Assembly: GCA_023415835.1 (NCBI GenBank)
Contig: JAEZJK010000042.1
Coordinates: forward strand, 30,801-94,800
Direction: 5' to 3'
Length of the DNA: 64,000 bases
From: Bacillota bacterium
GTDB taxonomy: Bacteria > Bacillota > UBA4882 > UBA8346
A program made the position numbers and the translations under genes. Below, in pieces: positions 46,501 through 55,880 of the stretch. Each line of letters begins with the position of its first letter. Position 1 is the first letter of the stretch. A model generated the notes under the pieces. That model made no database searches. It had not been told where the DNA came from and saw only the letters and a list, made by a program, of their open reading frames with translations.

Positions 46501-47454
46501 TATGGAACTACCACCGCCAATGTCAGCGACCGGCCCTACCTTAGAGTAATTTATGCCGATAATGGCACCGATCTTACGCCACCCGGCCCGGTAACCATCA
46601 ATACTCCAACTCTGAGTAATTTACAGGTTACCCTGAATTGGCAAAATCCGTCGGCGGATTTCCAAGGGGTCAGAATTGTCCGGAAATATGGTTCAACCGC
46701 TGCTGGCCCGGATGATGGCAAAATAATTTATGATGGTAACGGTACGAGTTGGGTGGACAACAGCGGGCTGGAAAATGGCAAAACATATTATTATGCATTC
46801 TTCGCTTACGATGCGGAGCGGAATTATAGTACAAAAGCGTATGCAAACTACATCCCGGGTTCATGGACTTTACCCGCTTCACCCACGGCATTAACCGGCA
46901 GCCCTTCAACCACATCGGTTGATCTTAGGTGGGCAGACAATTCCAATAATGAGACCGAGTTTATTATTGAACGAAAAACCGGGGCGGTGGGTTGGACAGT
47001 TATTGCATCTGTTCCAAAAAATCGCACCGCTTATCATGATGGCAAGCTACAACCTGGTACTACTTATGACTACCGCGTTACTGCTAAAAACCCGGCCGGT
47101 CTATCATTAACGCTACCTACGACATCAGTGAGGACCCTCGATGCTCCGACAGCACCTGCCAATTTATCCTGGAGCGTAATATCCTCCAGCGAAGTTCAAC
47201 TGCGCTGGGATGAAGTGACGGGTCAGGCCTACCGGGTTGAGATACTGGATGAAACCGGCGCCTTGCTTTGGTCGGAACCGGCCACAATTGACCTCAAAGC
47301 TGCTGATCCCGCTGTATTCCAATACTCGGTAATGCAATTGACCGCTAATATCGGTTACCGCTTTCGTGTGGTGGCGATCAACGGATATGGTGAGAATGCT
47401 GCGGAGATTGAGGTTATAAAGACGGCAGCCGATCCCAAACCGATCTTTTTCTAA
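43561..47454 (+). CDS. Giant secreted protein: propeller-like repeats, Ig-like, DNRLRE and FN3 domains
   Basis: About 1297 aa from GTG 43561 (AAGGAGGGG upstream). The signal peptide (about 1-35) ends at ASAATDP. Residues 40-450 are six to seven repeats of the form 'NGxLYAAWxE...I.V..Y.G..W' (for example YNGNLYAAWSEV, YNNRLYAAWQEY), resembling beta-propeller blades. Bacterial Ig-like domains follow (FNKPVSVTGTPYIP; VTITFSEAVTDF). About 780-980 is a DNRLRE-type domain (LWFYYPGL, AELVLKVKS, FIKVDITKALKAW). The end carries FN3-like modules (ATTYDYRVTAKNPAGLS style). No LPXTG, SLH or C-terminal helix is seen. Probably an adhesin or matrix protein. A lipoprotein gene follows by 12 bp. Confidence 0.82.
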   Translation: MKNHFLRIGLTVISAIIVLSVGFLPGEGLIPASAATDPIWTFVGCNGSNCINYDSNKGAQYPAITTFKNELYAIWDEDSKIRVKLYREGSGWIQAGTPNPLNRDGTHTAENVCLMVYNEKLYAAWDEYTEVIGGTAQIHVSEYNGISWTAADGPNGCLNFGVTANAYRPSLAVYNGNLYAAWSEVTNHGNNLIRVSKYDGSGWNLIDQNGSNGSINGSNGINYNSDYIADYPVLAAYNNRLYAAWQEYNDSGKWQVIVKSYDGNSTGTWNLVDDGVGDVGLNCNSSNNAQNPTIIEYNGALYCAWEEKTLTYAQIHVKKYNGSTWAYVKDSGDAGWNYNSGRPAASPTFCVFNRSLYVSWGETATVSTPTGSVNKKQIRIAKYNSDTDTISFFDGNNTTGLNKDNAQSAEYPALAVFNGDLCVAWQEYNATTGFDQILVKKSPIPAAIISTNIADGTYGPGKPLDINITFNKPVSVTGTPYIPITLKIGLGTAATVNATYVNGSGPTDLVFRYTVNSGDQDSDGIELGSNPAITLGTGGIIKDQAAGLDADLNLNALPATTGVLVDGVKPTVSITSTAGSPTEVSPIPVTITFSEAVTDFGLNDIAVTNGNMSNFNGSGTTYTGDISPSSPGIVTVNVAAGVAHDAAGNGNTAASQFSCNYNGTAKLTISADMPVLAESNLDGRKIILTLVGTTFKDSTLLASNFTLYNIPTGLTITGISRSNNSQCEITLTFNGSMTTNINDFHITIDSSVINSGGSGLISNDLTIIDDLYSNKHYTNPSGSGGGNGSYLRNFLTAGNFRGDLMTTWNHDELILGKGVSGINSDLWFYYPGLTGPGGLIPTNTPIDRAELVLKVKSINGDKYTLRRIKIYTIPDAGLERPYFGTVDGLRSGLNFLYRDNRLGRKVLWKKETANILAAVTATELNDTFEYLPYAFEENGEMFIKVDITKALKAWAADPAKNQGWYILSEGEGKAGDSISIYGTTTANVSDRPYLRVIYADNGTDLTPPGPVTINTPTLSNLQVTLNWQNPSADFQGVRIVRKYGSTAAGPDDGKIIYDGNGTSWVDNSGLENGKTYYYAFFAYDAERNYSTKAYANYIPGSWTLPASPTALTGSPSTTSVDLRWADNSNNETEFIIERKTGAVGWTVIASVPKNRTAYHDGKLQPGTTYDYRVTAKNPAGLSLTLPTTSVRTLDAPTAPANLSWSVISSSEVQLRWDEVTGQAYRVEILDETGALLWSEPATIDLKAADPAVFQYSVMQLTANIGYRFRVVAINGYGENAAEIEVIKTAADPKPIFF

Positions 47455-47466
47455 GGGGGAAGGATT

Positions 47467-48351
47467 ATGAAGATAATAAAATTGTCATTAATGATAATAA
47501 TCGTTTTGAGTATAATCGGTTGCGGCAGCGGCGACGGAGGAAGAAACGATGGGGAGGACACCCTCATTACCGGCGATCCGGTTTGGAATAAGGGAATCGG
47601 GGTAATTACCGAAAGCACCACGGCAATATTTTCAGCCTATGCCGCCTCATCAAACGCTTCATGCGTTTCGAAGGAGATCAGCATCAAGGAATGGCTGGCA
47701 GGTGAATCCTTTGTTTATAACGCTATGACGGCCTATACGAAGACCAGTTTTACGACATCAGCGCTCAGTACGACAGACTGGAAAGATGCTGTCAAATATA
47801 TTTTTTTGGATTGGAACTCATTGAACGGGGCCTCCTATTACCAGGTCTACTTCCTGGGGAAGGATGGTAGCCAGAACGTGAAAGTCTGGGATTCACGGGA
47901 CCCTCATCCGAATGATCGCGTCTACACTACAAAGGCTTTTCTGGATCTCAGCGATGAATTGAAGAAGGACTCAGTGGACTTAGTGCCGGAGGCGGGAGAA
48001 TATCAATTCAAGGTAATTGCCTACAATAAGAGTTATTCCAAAGAGTATCCGGCGATTACTGTCTCGATCGGCCGATTGCTTGACAAATACCTAAAGGAAG
48101 ACGAGATTAACATTAGTGGAAATCAACTGTCATGGCCTGAAATCGGTGGAGCCAGCGATGGATATAAGGCGACGGTTTATAGCGATGCGGCCTTAACAAC
48201 CTGTTCGAGGCATTGGGATAACGCTGTATCACCGGTAGATTTAAGCATTTTACCCGCCGGGGATTATTATGGTGTAGTCTTTGCTTATGCCGATAAAAAC
48301 GGTAAGGTTGCCGAGGTTACTTATGCGATAAGGGGGTTTACACTTAATTAG
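47467..48351 (+). CDS. Lipoprotein with FN3-like domains, partner of the 43.6-kb protein
   Basis: Protein of 294 aa with signal peptide and lipobox LSIIGCGSGDGG (Cys about 19). Two FN3-like sandwiches follow: YIFLDWNSLNGASYYQVYFL, then KVWDSRDPHP, and GEYQFKVIAY with NQLSWPEIGGASDGYKATVY, ending AIRGFTLN. The lipoprotein at 52.3 kb shares the plan and key words (LDWN/LKWD, YYQV/HYQV, EYQF/NYQF, RGFTLN/SGFTY), so both are paralogues. It begins 12 bp after the giant secreted protein with AAGGGGGA upstream, so they form a pair. Function not recognised. Confidence 0.78.
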   Translation: MKIIKLSLMIIIVLSIIGCGSGDGGRNDGEDTLITGDPVWNKGIGVITESTTAIFSAYAASSNASCVSKEISIKEWLAGESFVYNAMTAYTKTSFTTSALSTTDWKDAVKYIFLDWNSLNGASYYQVYFLGKDGSQNVKVWDSRDPHPNDRVYTTKAFLDLSDELKKDSVDLVPEAGEYQFKVIAYNKSYSKEYPAITVSIGRLLDKYLKEDEINISGNQLSWPEIGGASDGYKATVYSDAALTTCSRHWDNAVSPVDLSILPAGDYYGVVFAYADKNGKVAEVTYAIRGFTLN

Positions 48352-48410
48352 ATTATTTTTTGTTTCGAGGTATTGATTCATTAATTTATTAAAACCCAAT
48401 TTTACCATGA

Positions 48411-48705
48411 AGGAACCCTGTACTTTTTTTTGCCAAGGTACAGTATTCAATTTTTTAAAATCAGTTTAAAATGAGCCGTAGTTTTAGGTCAGGATAGGCG
48501 TGAGGCAAGAGGCGAGAGGCAAAAGGCGTGGAGTAAAGTCTTAGGTAACAGGCATTAGGCAACAGTGGTAAAAAGAATTTGCTGGTTCCGTGTTTTCATC
48601 CGGCTTGATTGACCGGAAACCTGTTCTCTGTTGCCCCTTGCCCGTTCCCTAAACTAAAGTTCTTTTACTCATGCCTCATGCCCCGTGCCTTATGCCTAAC
48701 ATTAT
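48411..48705. repeat. R repeat, copy 2
   Basis: Shares CCCTGTACTTTTTTTTGCCA, AAGGTACAGTATTCAATT, GAGCCGTAGTTTTAGGTCAG, the GTGAGGCAAGAGGC words and CTCATGCCTCATGCCCCGTG with copy 1. It has lost the left arm of the terminator hairpin. It lies directly upstream of the 48.7-kb giant gene. Confidence 0.82.
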
Positions 48706-48729
48706 TCTATTTCAAAGGAGGATTTAACG

Positions 48730-51700
48730 ATGAAACCCATCAAAATCAAAGTATGGACAAACTTATTGACATTCATACTTGCCCTGCTGCTGCTGGGCGG
48801 GAGCGCCCAGACGGCGCAGGCGGCGACCAAATACGTGAAAGCGGGTGGGGCCGGCAGTCAAGACGGGACTAGCTGGACTAACGCCTATCCCGACATCCAG
48901 GCGGCCATCAACGCGGCTGCCGACGGTGATCAGATCTGGGTGGCCGCCGGGTATTACTACGGGCGGATCACCTTGAAAAACGGCGTCGCCTTGTACGGCG
49001 GGTTCGCCGGCAATGAGACCGCATTAAACCAGCGCAACTGGCGGATCAATGTCACCACCATCGACGGTAACCATAGTGGAATGGCGGTTACAGTCGTTAC
49101 AGTCCCCCATTCAGTTTCCGCCCGGATTGACGGGTTTACGATCACCAACGGCGGTGGCAACGATTATGGCGGCGGTATATACTGCGGTACTGATTCCCAA
49201 CCGGTCATCAGCAATAACCTCATTCTTTGGAATTCCGCGCGGCAGCGTGGCGGAGGTATTTACTGCGACGTTGATTCCATCCCGGTGATCACCGGCAATG
49301 AGATCACGATGAATGGGGTGAGCTATTATACTGTCGATGATGGCGGCGGCATTTATCTGAATGCTTCCAATGGCTTCGTCATCAGCAACAACCTGATACG
49401 TGGTAGTTACCCCAATGCCGTTTTTTGCAAGGGTGCCGGGACTATCAATAATAACACCATCGTCCTTGACGACATTGATCAAAGCAGTGGAACTTATGGC
49501 ATCGCGTATATTGTTGATAGTAACTTTTCCACGGCGCATATCATCAGCAATAATATTATTAAAGGCTTTGCGTCTACGGTGTACGGAGCCGGATACGGGT
49601 TGAATGTTTTGAACAGCGGCGGTGCTACTCTTACAATCGCCAACAATTGTTTGTACGGCAATACGACCCCCGCCAATGTAACTCTACCGGCCGGTAATAT
49701 TACCAGCGATCCGAAGTTTGTCAATGACTATGATTTCCACCTGCAAAGCGCCTCGCCCTGCATCAACGCGGGCACGACCGCCAACGGCGAGGGCGCCACC
49801 GTCGCTTTGGATCTGGACGGTAACAATCGCCAAAACGGGACCATCGATATCGGGGCTTATGAATGGTATCTGACGGCGACCATCAGCGGCCCGGCTATGA
49901 ACTTCACCAATCAGAATCCCTTCACGGTAAACATCACTTTCAACACCAGTGTAACCGATTTTACTGCGGGAGACCTGACGGTTGCCGCCACCTCCGGGAC
50001 CTCTACGGTTTCTTACCTTACGGGTAGCGCTGACCAGTATACAGCAACAATCAATAACCAATCATCAGCAAAGGTTACGATCAGCCTCACCAAGGGAACT
50101 GTACATGCGAACGGATCCGCAAATTTGGCGGCGAGCTTAGATGTTATCTATGACAGGTATGAGCCGAATATTGTCTGGTTCACTATTAACGGCGGGAACC
50201 CGACCAATAATACCGTTGTTAATTGGCAGATAGCGGTACAAGATCTACCTGCCAACTACTACAGCGGCGCCTATCAGATGCGACTCAGCAATGATGGCGT
50301 CACCTGGAGTGACTGGATGCCTTTTGACTCTAAAATTGCGAATTATGAGGGCTGGACGCTGGCAACGCCGTATGCGGACAACACCGTCTATGCCCAGGCC
50401 ATGGACAGGGCCGGCAATATCAGTGCAACGAAATCCGCGTCGGTCGCCTGGGCGAAGGCTGCCGCTCCGACCTTCAGCACCGCCGCCGGTAGCTATAACA
50501 CACCCGTAAGTCTCACGCTGGCAACTACCGATGGGTCGCCGATCCGCTACACTACCAACGGTAGTGAGGTGGACGAAAGTTCAACCCTCTATACCGGTCC
50601 CATCCTGATTGACGCCACCACCACGGTGAGAGCCAAAGCCTTCCACGCGGATAACTGGCTGCCAAGCGATGAGGTGAGCGCGACTTATACCATTAACAGC
50701 ACCGTTACCAGCTACCAGCCGGTCAATGACGACCCGCCAACCTCGGCGAATATCCTCCGGACCGTTCAGAACATCGAAGGTGATCTCTCGGTACAGTATA
50801 ATTCGGCCACCCTGCGGCTGGGCAAGGGGAGAACCGGTAAACTCTCGAATCTCTGGCTCTATTACCCCAATCTCATCGGGTCAGGCAGCGGCCAGATTCC
50901 AACCGACGCCAAGATCGTCAGCGCCCAAATTGTCTTAACGGTCAAAGGCTTCACCGGTAATGCCTATCACCCGTATAAAATAAATCTTTACCAGATCACC
51001 GATCCGGACGCCAAAGGGATGCCATATTTCGGCAGCGGCGGAATTAGAAACGGCCTCGACTACCAGTACCGCGACCACCGGCCGGGGATGAACATTCCTT
51101 GGAAGACCGGCGCCGCCAATATCCGCGCCATCTTAGACAGTAATAACTTGGTCGATACTTACGAGGCCATCCCGGCGGTATTCCAAGAGCAAGGTTATAC
51201 CATGATCCGGCTGGATGTGACCGAATCGCTCCAGTCCTGGCTCTCCGGTAGCGCCAATCAGGGCTGGTTCTTAAGCGGTGACCAGGCAGCCGATTGGGCC
51301 TTAAATGACGGAGTGGAATTTTACGGAACCGGAGATCCCACAGTCGCTAACCGTCCCAAACTGGTAGTTACCTATGTATCGGCCAGCGGTAATAATAACC
51401 GGCCCGCTTCAATCACCGGCCTGACGGCTACTTCGGGTAACAACCAAGTCGAACTCAAATGGACTAATCCCGGCGGAATTAACGGCGTGCTTATCCTCCG
51501 CAAAGCCGGAGTGATTCCGGCTGATCCCATCGATGGAACCGTGGTCTTTGACGGGTCCGCTGCCGCCAAAATGGATAACCAGGGTTTAACCAATGATAAT
51601 ACATACTATTACGCAATATTTGCTTATGATAATCTCCGCAATTACAGCAAGAAGGTTTGGGTCAAAGCGATTCCCACCGCGGGGGCGGGAGTACCCAATA

Positions 51701-52293
51701 CTCCGACCCAGCTTAGCGTCAGCACAAGCGGGGACAACCTCACCTTTAACTGGACTTATGTTCCCGGCGTTGAAAAATGGTTCCAGCTTGAACAAAGGGA
51801 AGGGACCAGCGGCAGTTGGGCCAAAGTGGCTGCTACGGCTAGCGATCACAGCGGCAGCGGTAGTCTGACCGTCAACTTGAATGACCCCAACTTCAATTTG
51901 GAACCAAATACCGGCTATAACTACCGGCTCAGCGCGGTCAACGACCACGGAGCATCGGGTTATACAGTTACCAGTTCTACCCTGACTACCCCGGCCTTCC
52001 TGCAAGCCCCGGCTAATCTAACCTGGACAATCATCTCCGCCGGGCGGGTCGACTTGAGCTGGATCAACCAAGCCACGGACGTAACCGGCTACAAGGTGAT
52101 TGTCTGTGACGCCGATCAAAATGAGCTCTGGTCGTACAGTCTGGCGGCTAATGCAACTACCTGCTCGGTCACAGGGTTAAATCCGGGGACGAAGTACCTG
52201 ATCAAGGTAGCGGCAATCAAAGGCGCTGAGGAAGCGGCAGCCTGGACGGAACCGATTTTCACTACCATTGACTTTAAAGGAGGGTTGTTATAA
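48730..52293 (+). CDS. Giant secreted protein: beta-helix, Ig-like, chitobiase-C, DNRLRE and FN3 domains
   Basis: 1187 aa, signal peptide ending AQTAQAATKY. Residues 32-380 form a right-handed parallel beta-helix (WTNAYPDIQAAINAAADGDQ, IDGFTITNGGGNDYGGGIYC, then repeated 'VISNNxI' turns) ending in IDIGAYEW. An Ig-like domain (about 385-480) follows. The next domain resembles a chitobiase/beta-hexosaminidase C-terminal domain (APTFSTAAGSYNTPVSLTLA, then TVRAKAFHADNW). About 670-880 is a DNRLRE-type domain (LRLGKGRTGKLSNLWLYYPN, VTESLQSWLSGSANQGW). FN3 modules close the protein. The last third is clearly paralogous to the 43.6-kb protein. The stop overlaps the next lipoprotein start (TAATG). 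Confidence 0.83.
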   Translation: MKPIKIKVWTNLLTFILALLLLGGSAQTAQAATKYVKAGGAGSQDGTSWTNAYPDIQAAINAAADGDQIWVAAGYYYGRITLKNGVALYGGFAGNETALNQRNWRINVTTIDGNHSGMAVTVVTVPHSVSARIDGFTITNGGGNDYGGGIYCGTDSQPVISNNLILWNSARQRGGGIYCDVDSIPVITGNEITMNGVSYYTVDDGGGIYLNASNGFVISNNLIRGSYPNAVFCKGAGTINNNTIVLDDIDQSSGTYGIAYIVDSNFSTAHIISNNIIKGFASTVYGAGYGLNVLNSGGATLTIANNCLYGNTTPANVTLPAGNITSDPKFVNDYDFHLQSASPCINAGTTANGEGATVALDLDGNNRQNGTIDIGAYEWYLTATISGPAMNFTNQNPFTVNITFNTSVTDFTAGDLTVAATSGTSTVSYLTGSADQYTATINNQSSAKVTISLTKGTVHANGSANLAASLDVIYDRYEPNIVWFTINGGNPTNNTVVNWQIAVQDLPANYYSGAYQMRLSNDGVTWSDWMPFDSKIANYEGWTLATPYADNTVYAQAMDRAGNISATKSASVAWAKAAAPTFSTAAGSYNTPVSLTLATTDGSPIRYTTNGSEVDESSTLYTGPILIDATTTVRAKAFHADNWLPSDEVSATYTINSTVTSYQPVNDDPPTSANILRTVQNIEGDLSVQYNSATLRLGKGRTGKLSNLWLYYPNLIGSGSGQIPTDAKIVSAQIVLTVKGFTGNAYHPYKINLYQITDPDAKGMPYFGSGGIRNGLDYQYRDHRPGMNIPWKTGAANIRAILDSNNLVDTYEAIPAVFQEQGYTMIRLDVTESLQSWLSGSANQGWFLSGDQAADWALNDGVEFYGTGDPTVANRPKLVVTYVSASGNNNRPASITGLTATSGNNQVELKWTNPGGINGVLILRKAGVIPADPIDGTVVFDGSAAAKMDNQGLTNDNTYYYAIFAYDNLRNYSKKVWVKAIPTAGAGVPNTPTQLSVSTSGDNLTFNWTYVPGVEKWFQLEQREGTSGSWAKVAATASDHSGSGSLTVNLNDPNFNLEPNTGYNYRLSAVNDHGASGYTVTSSTLTTPAFLQAPANLTWTIISAGRVDLSWINQATDVTGYKVIVCDADQNELWSYSLAANATTCSVTGLNPGTKYLIKVAAIKGAEEAAAWTEPIFTTIDFKGGLL

Positions 52294-53171
52294 TGGAGAT
52301 ATGCGGATCGAGGAAGAGAATGACAGTGAGATCAGGAAAGATTATTTCCGGTTTAATAATATCCGCGCTTTTGGTTATAACTTTGGCGGGTTGCGGCGGT
52401 GGCGGAACTCCAACCCCGACTCCAACCCCCGAAGTAATTAATAATGCAATCGGGGTCGGGGTAGTGATGCAGAGCCGGATCAGCATTATGGCGTCCATCG
52501 GCTCCAGCAGTTCCGCTTGGAAATCGATAGTTTTACCATCGAACGGAGTGTATTCTTATAAACCGGCGCGCCTGCTGAGGATTACAGGCGCGAATACTAC
52601 GTTTCCAACGGGCAGTTTTGCCTTTATCTACTTGAAATGGGACCCGGTGAACAGCGCCACCCATTACCAGGTTACCTATCAGGGAAACCCGGTTTGGGAT
52701 TCCAATACCACTTATTCCGGAGATCCAGCCTTTATTGCTGCTAACCCCCAGGCTTATCTTAACTTGGATAACCAATTGGCGAATAAGATTACTGCGCCCG
52801 GGAATTACCAATTCCAGGTTAACGCGCTCAATGGCAGTGCCGTAGTTGCGCAATCAGTCGTGATTACGGTTTCGTTGGGGATGCTCCTTGATAATTACCC
52901 GGTTATGACAGCTACATCTTATAACTCAAGCACTCATCAGCTTAGCTGGACTGGAGTTACTAATGCCAATGGCTACCGGGTTCAGGTTTATAATAACGAT
53001 TGGAATTTGGTTGTTGACAGTGACAGCAGTACACTGATTACTGATAATTTCTATACTATTTCCGGATTGACAAGCAACACTCATTATAATGTATTAGTTG
53101 ATGCTTGGGTTTTGGACGGCAGTGGCAATCCGGTGGAGATTTATAGAGGGATAAGCGGGTTTACGTATTAA
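52293..53171 (+). CDS. Lipoprotein paralogue, partner of the 48.7-kb protein
   Basis: 292 aa. Signal peptide with lipobox ITLAGCGGGG (Cys about 35), then a Pro/Thr tract (TPTPTPTPE). Two FN3-like domains follow (AFIYLKWDPVNSATHYQVTY; NYQFQVNALNG; HQLSWTGVTNANGYRVQVYN), ending GISGFTY. Start ATG overlaps the upstream stop by one base with GGAGG before it, so the two are translationally coupled. Homologous in plan to the 47.5-kb lipoprotein. Likely a membrane-anchored partner of the giant protein. Confidence 0.8.
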   Translation: MEICGSRKRMTVRSGKIISGLIISALLVITLAGCGGGGTPTPTPTPEVINNAIGVGVVMQSRISIMASIGSSSSAWKSIVLPSNGVYSYKPARLLRITGANTTFPTGSFAFIYLKWDPVNSATHYQVTYQGNPVWDSNTTYSGDPAFIAANPQAYLNLDNQLANKITAPGNYQFQVNALNGSAVVAQSVVITVSLGMLLDNYPVMTATSYNSSTHQLSWTGVTNANGYRVQVYNNDWNLVVDSDSSTLITDNFYTISGLTSNTHYNVLVDAWVLDGSGNPVEIYRGISGFTY

Positions 53172-53199
53172 TAATTAAATCATAAAAAAAAACATCGGC

Positions 53200-53237
53200 A
53201 ATCAGTCGGCTATTACAAGTCCGGCTGATTTTTTTAA
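53200..53237 (+). terminator. Terminator after the second lipoprotein
   Basis: AATCAGTCGG pairs with CCGGCTGATT (53221-53230), followed by TTTTTTT. Confidence 0.78.
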
Positions 53238-53464
53238 AGTACAGTATCCAATTTTATAAAATCAGTCTAAAATGAGCCGTAGTTTTAGGTCAGGCATGAG
53301 GTATGAGGCAAGAGGCAACAGTGGGCTAAAAAGCGAGCATTGGTTTTATGTTTGGTCCTCCTTGATCGAAGCGGAAACCTGTTGCCCGTTCCCTAAATTA
53401 TAGTTCTTTTGCTCATGCCTCACGCCCCGTGCCTTATGCCTAACAAAAAAAGGATTTGTTCAAG
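53236..53464. repeat. R repeat, copy 3
   Basis: AAAGTACAGTATCCAATT, GAGCCGTAGTTTTAGGTCAG, GAGGCAAGAGGCAACAG, and CTCATGCCTCACGCCCCGTG to the ribosome binding site AAAAAGGATTTGTTCAAG. Same order as copies 1 and 4. Confidence 0.82.
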
Positions 53465-55222
53465 ATGAAAAAACTGAGTCATACTGTTCTTATTTTAATC
53501 CTAACCTTGGTCCTGACCCTCACCGGCTGCGGAGGGGGAAGCGGCGGAGGGACAAGCGATGATACCGTTATTAACATTACTGCGATACCTGGCGTGGTAG
53601 TGCCTGTACGAAACGAGGTTCCGGTAAAACGGCAATAGATACCGCACAATATACGGGCACTATTTCCTGGTCGCCTGCAGATGATTACTTTAAACCGCAA
53701 ACGGTATATACGGCAAATATCGTTTTAACAGCGAAAACAGCGATATACCCTGAGTGGAGTGACAGAAAACTTTTTTACCGTAGCGGGGGCAACAATGGTT
53801 ACCAACGCGGCAAATTCTGGCGTTGTGACTGCTGTTTTCCCGAAAATAGGCGGCGCGGCATCCGATATCGATGTATACTTTGAGAGCGCATTCCAGACCG
53901 GCGGTACTTCCGGAACCCGCCGATTCAACAGGTTTAATTCTGAACTTCGATGTCGATCCGACAACTTTGACCGCAGACCACATTACCGTGATCGGCGCCA
54001 CAAAGGGCGCTCTCTCCGGTTCCGGAACCACACGGACACTTACGATATCAAATATTACCGTCGACAATGGAGAGGAAGTAACTGTTTCGATAACAAGCCC
54101 TCCGGGTTACTATATTTATCCGTCTCGGACCGCGGTGGTGTATAGAGCACTGACAAACATCACCTTTCTAAGCGCGACCCAGATCGGCGGCACATCGGGC
54201 ACAGCCAATTCAAGAGGACTAATTCTGAACTTTAGTGCTGACCCAACAACACTGACGGCAGGCAACATTACCGTGACCGGAGCCACAAAGGGCACGCTTT
54301 CGGGCACAGGTGCCACACGGACACTTGCGATCTCGAATATCACCGTGGCAAATGGAGAGACAGTATCGGTTGAGATAACGAGGGCTGTGGGTTACTTGAT
54401 AACAGGGTCGCCAAAGACAGCAGTGGTGTACAAAGCACTGATAAACGTCATCTTTGAAAGCGCGAACAGATCGGCGGCACATCGGGCACAGCCAATTCCA
54501 CAGGACTAATCCTGAACTTTAGTGCTGACCCAACAACACTGACGGCAGGCAACATTACCGTGACCGGAGCCACAAAGGGTGCGCTTTCGGGCACAGGTGC
54601 CACACGGACACTTGCGATCTCGAATATCACCGTGGCTAATGGAGAGACAGTATCGGTCACGGTAACAAACCCGGCCGGGTATTCGATCACCGGGTCGCCG
54701 CGGACGGCGGTGGTGTATAAAATGACAATCGGGATGGATTATCTTGGCGGCAAAATAGCGTATATTCTGCAGCCCGGCGATCCCGGGTATGACGAGAATG
54801 TACCACATGGACTCATAGCGGCAACAGCAGACCAGAAGGAGGGTACTCAACAACCAAGTTGGGCTTTAGTGGCATATCAGTCAACATCAGTGCCGAGCGG
54901 AACAGGTACGGCTATCGGGACCGGCTCAGCAAACACGGATAACATTATAGCACAAAACGGCACAATAAATCCTTACGCGGCACTCGTTGCCCGCGCGTAC
55001 AACGGCGGCGGCTATTCAGACTGGTATCTACCCTCTAGGGATGAGCTATACAAGCTTTACATTAATAGAGTTGCGATTGGCAATTTTGTGGATAACGGGA
55101 ACTATTGGAGCTCGTCTGAGTACGATGCTGACGAAGCGTGGCGCCTGGGATTCTCAGATGGCACCCAGTTCTACACTTTTAAGCTGGTCAGTGGATTTGT
55201 TCGGCCTGTCCGGTCTTTTTAA
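53465..55222 (+). pseudogene. Lipoprotein with Ig-like repeats and DUF1566 domain, at least four frameshifts
   Basis: Starts MKKLSHTVL with lipobox TLTGCGGGSGG. Reading on needs four frame changes. At about 53628, PVK continues as TAIDTAQYTGTISWSPADD. At about 53743, LTAK continues as YTLSGVTENFFTVAGA. At about 53923, GGTSGT continues as ADSTGLILNFDVDP. At about 54470, ESA continues as QIGGTSGTANSTGLIL. Reconstructed layout: lipobox, a domain of the 'IDTAQYTGTISW' type, three SwmB-like beta domains (LILNFSADPTTLTAGNITVT), and a C-terminal DUF1566/Lcl domain (GKIAYILQPGDPGYDENVPH, YSDWYLPSRDELYKLY, YWSSSEYDADEAW, VRPVRSF). Followed by the 113-aa receiver-like gene. Confidence 0.8.
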
Positions 55223-55284
55223 CATTTTTTTATCAACCTAAAATAAGCCGAGATTTAGTAAATTCAAATAACGGAGGCCGGGTG

Positions 55285-55626
55285 ATGAACAAACCAACCG
55301 TGCTGCTGGAAGGAGATTCATTATTTATGGACAGTATCGCCGCACTTTTGCAAACGGACGGCGGGTTGGAAGTGCGGCAGATTGGGAAAGCAAGCGACCG
55401 GCTCCCGCCCCAGGGAATAAATCCTCCGACAATCGTATTGTTTGATTTGGACCGGATCGAGGCAGGGCTGCTGATGTATTATCTTGCGGAAAACCCGGGA
55501 CCGGCGCTAATCGGCCTCAGCCTGGCCGGAAACAAGGTGGTCCTGCTTTCCCGGGAGTTGCGGACCGTCGCCACCGGTGAGGATTTGCAGGCGATCATTA
55601 TGGATCAATTGAGGAAAGAAAAATGA
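55285..55626 (+). CDS. 113-residue receiver-like protein, copy 1
   Basis: Cytosolic protein of 113 aa. Its pattern follows a response-regulator receiver: VLLEGDSLFMDSIAALLQ (the D-D position reduced to E-x-D), then PTIVLFDLDRIEAGL (phospho-Asp position FDLD), PALIGLSLAGNKVVLL, and a C-terminal helix. The usual Lys in beta-5 is not obvious, so it may be a phosphorylation-independent pseudo-receiver. ATG 55285 has GGAGG seven bases upstream. An 86 percent-like near-identical copy (by eye) lies at 57085. It follows the frameshifted DUF1566 lipoprotein, and the pair is repeated. Confidence 0.68.
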   Translation: MNKPTVLLEGDSLFMDSIAALLQTDGGLEVRQIGKASDRLPPQGINPPTIVLFDLDRIEAGLLMYYLAENPGPALIGLSLAGNKVVLLSRELRTVATGEDLQAIIMDQLRKEK

Positions 55627-55637
55627 TCTGAGCTTAC

Positions 55638-55880
55638 AATAATTCTCCTACCAGCCTTTTAGTCAAAAAGTACAGGAGTTCCCTTAGAGGACCCTGTACT
55701 TTTTTTTGCCAAGGTACAGTATTCAATTTTTTAAAATCAGTTTAAAATGAGCCGTAGTTTTAGGTCAGGCATGAGGCGTGAGGCAAGAGGCAACAGTGGA
55801 AACCTGTTCCCTAAACTGAAGTTTTTACTCATGCCTCACGCCCCGTGCCTTATGCCTAACAAAAAAAGGAGTTGTTCAAG
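55638..55880. repeat. R repeat, copy 4
   Basis: Full element: TACCAGCCTTTTAGTC, hairpin AAAAAGTACAGG/CCTGTACTTTTT, GTACAGTATTCAATTTT, GAGCCGTAGTTTTAGGTCAG, AGGCATGAGGCGTGAGGC, then GCCTCACGCCCCGTGCCTTA and ribosome binding site AAAGGAGTTGTTCAAG. It is somewhat shorter than copy 1 in the middle. Confidence 0.85.
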
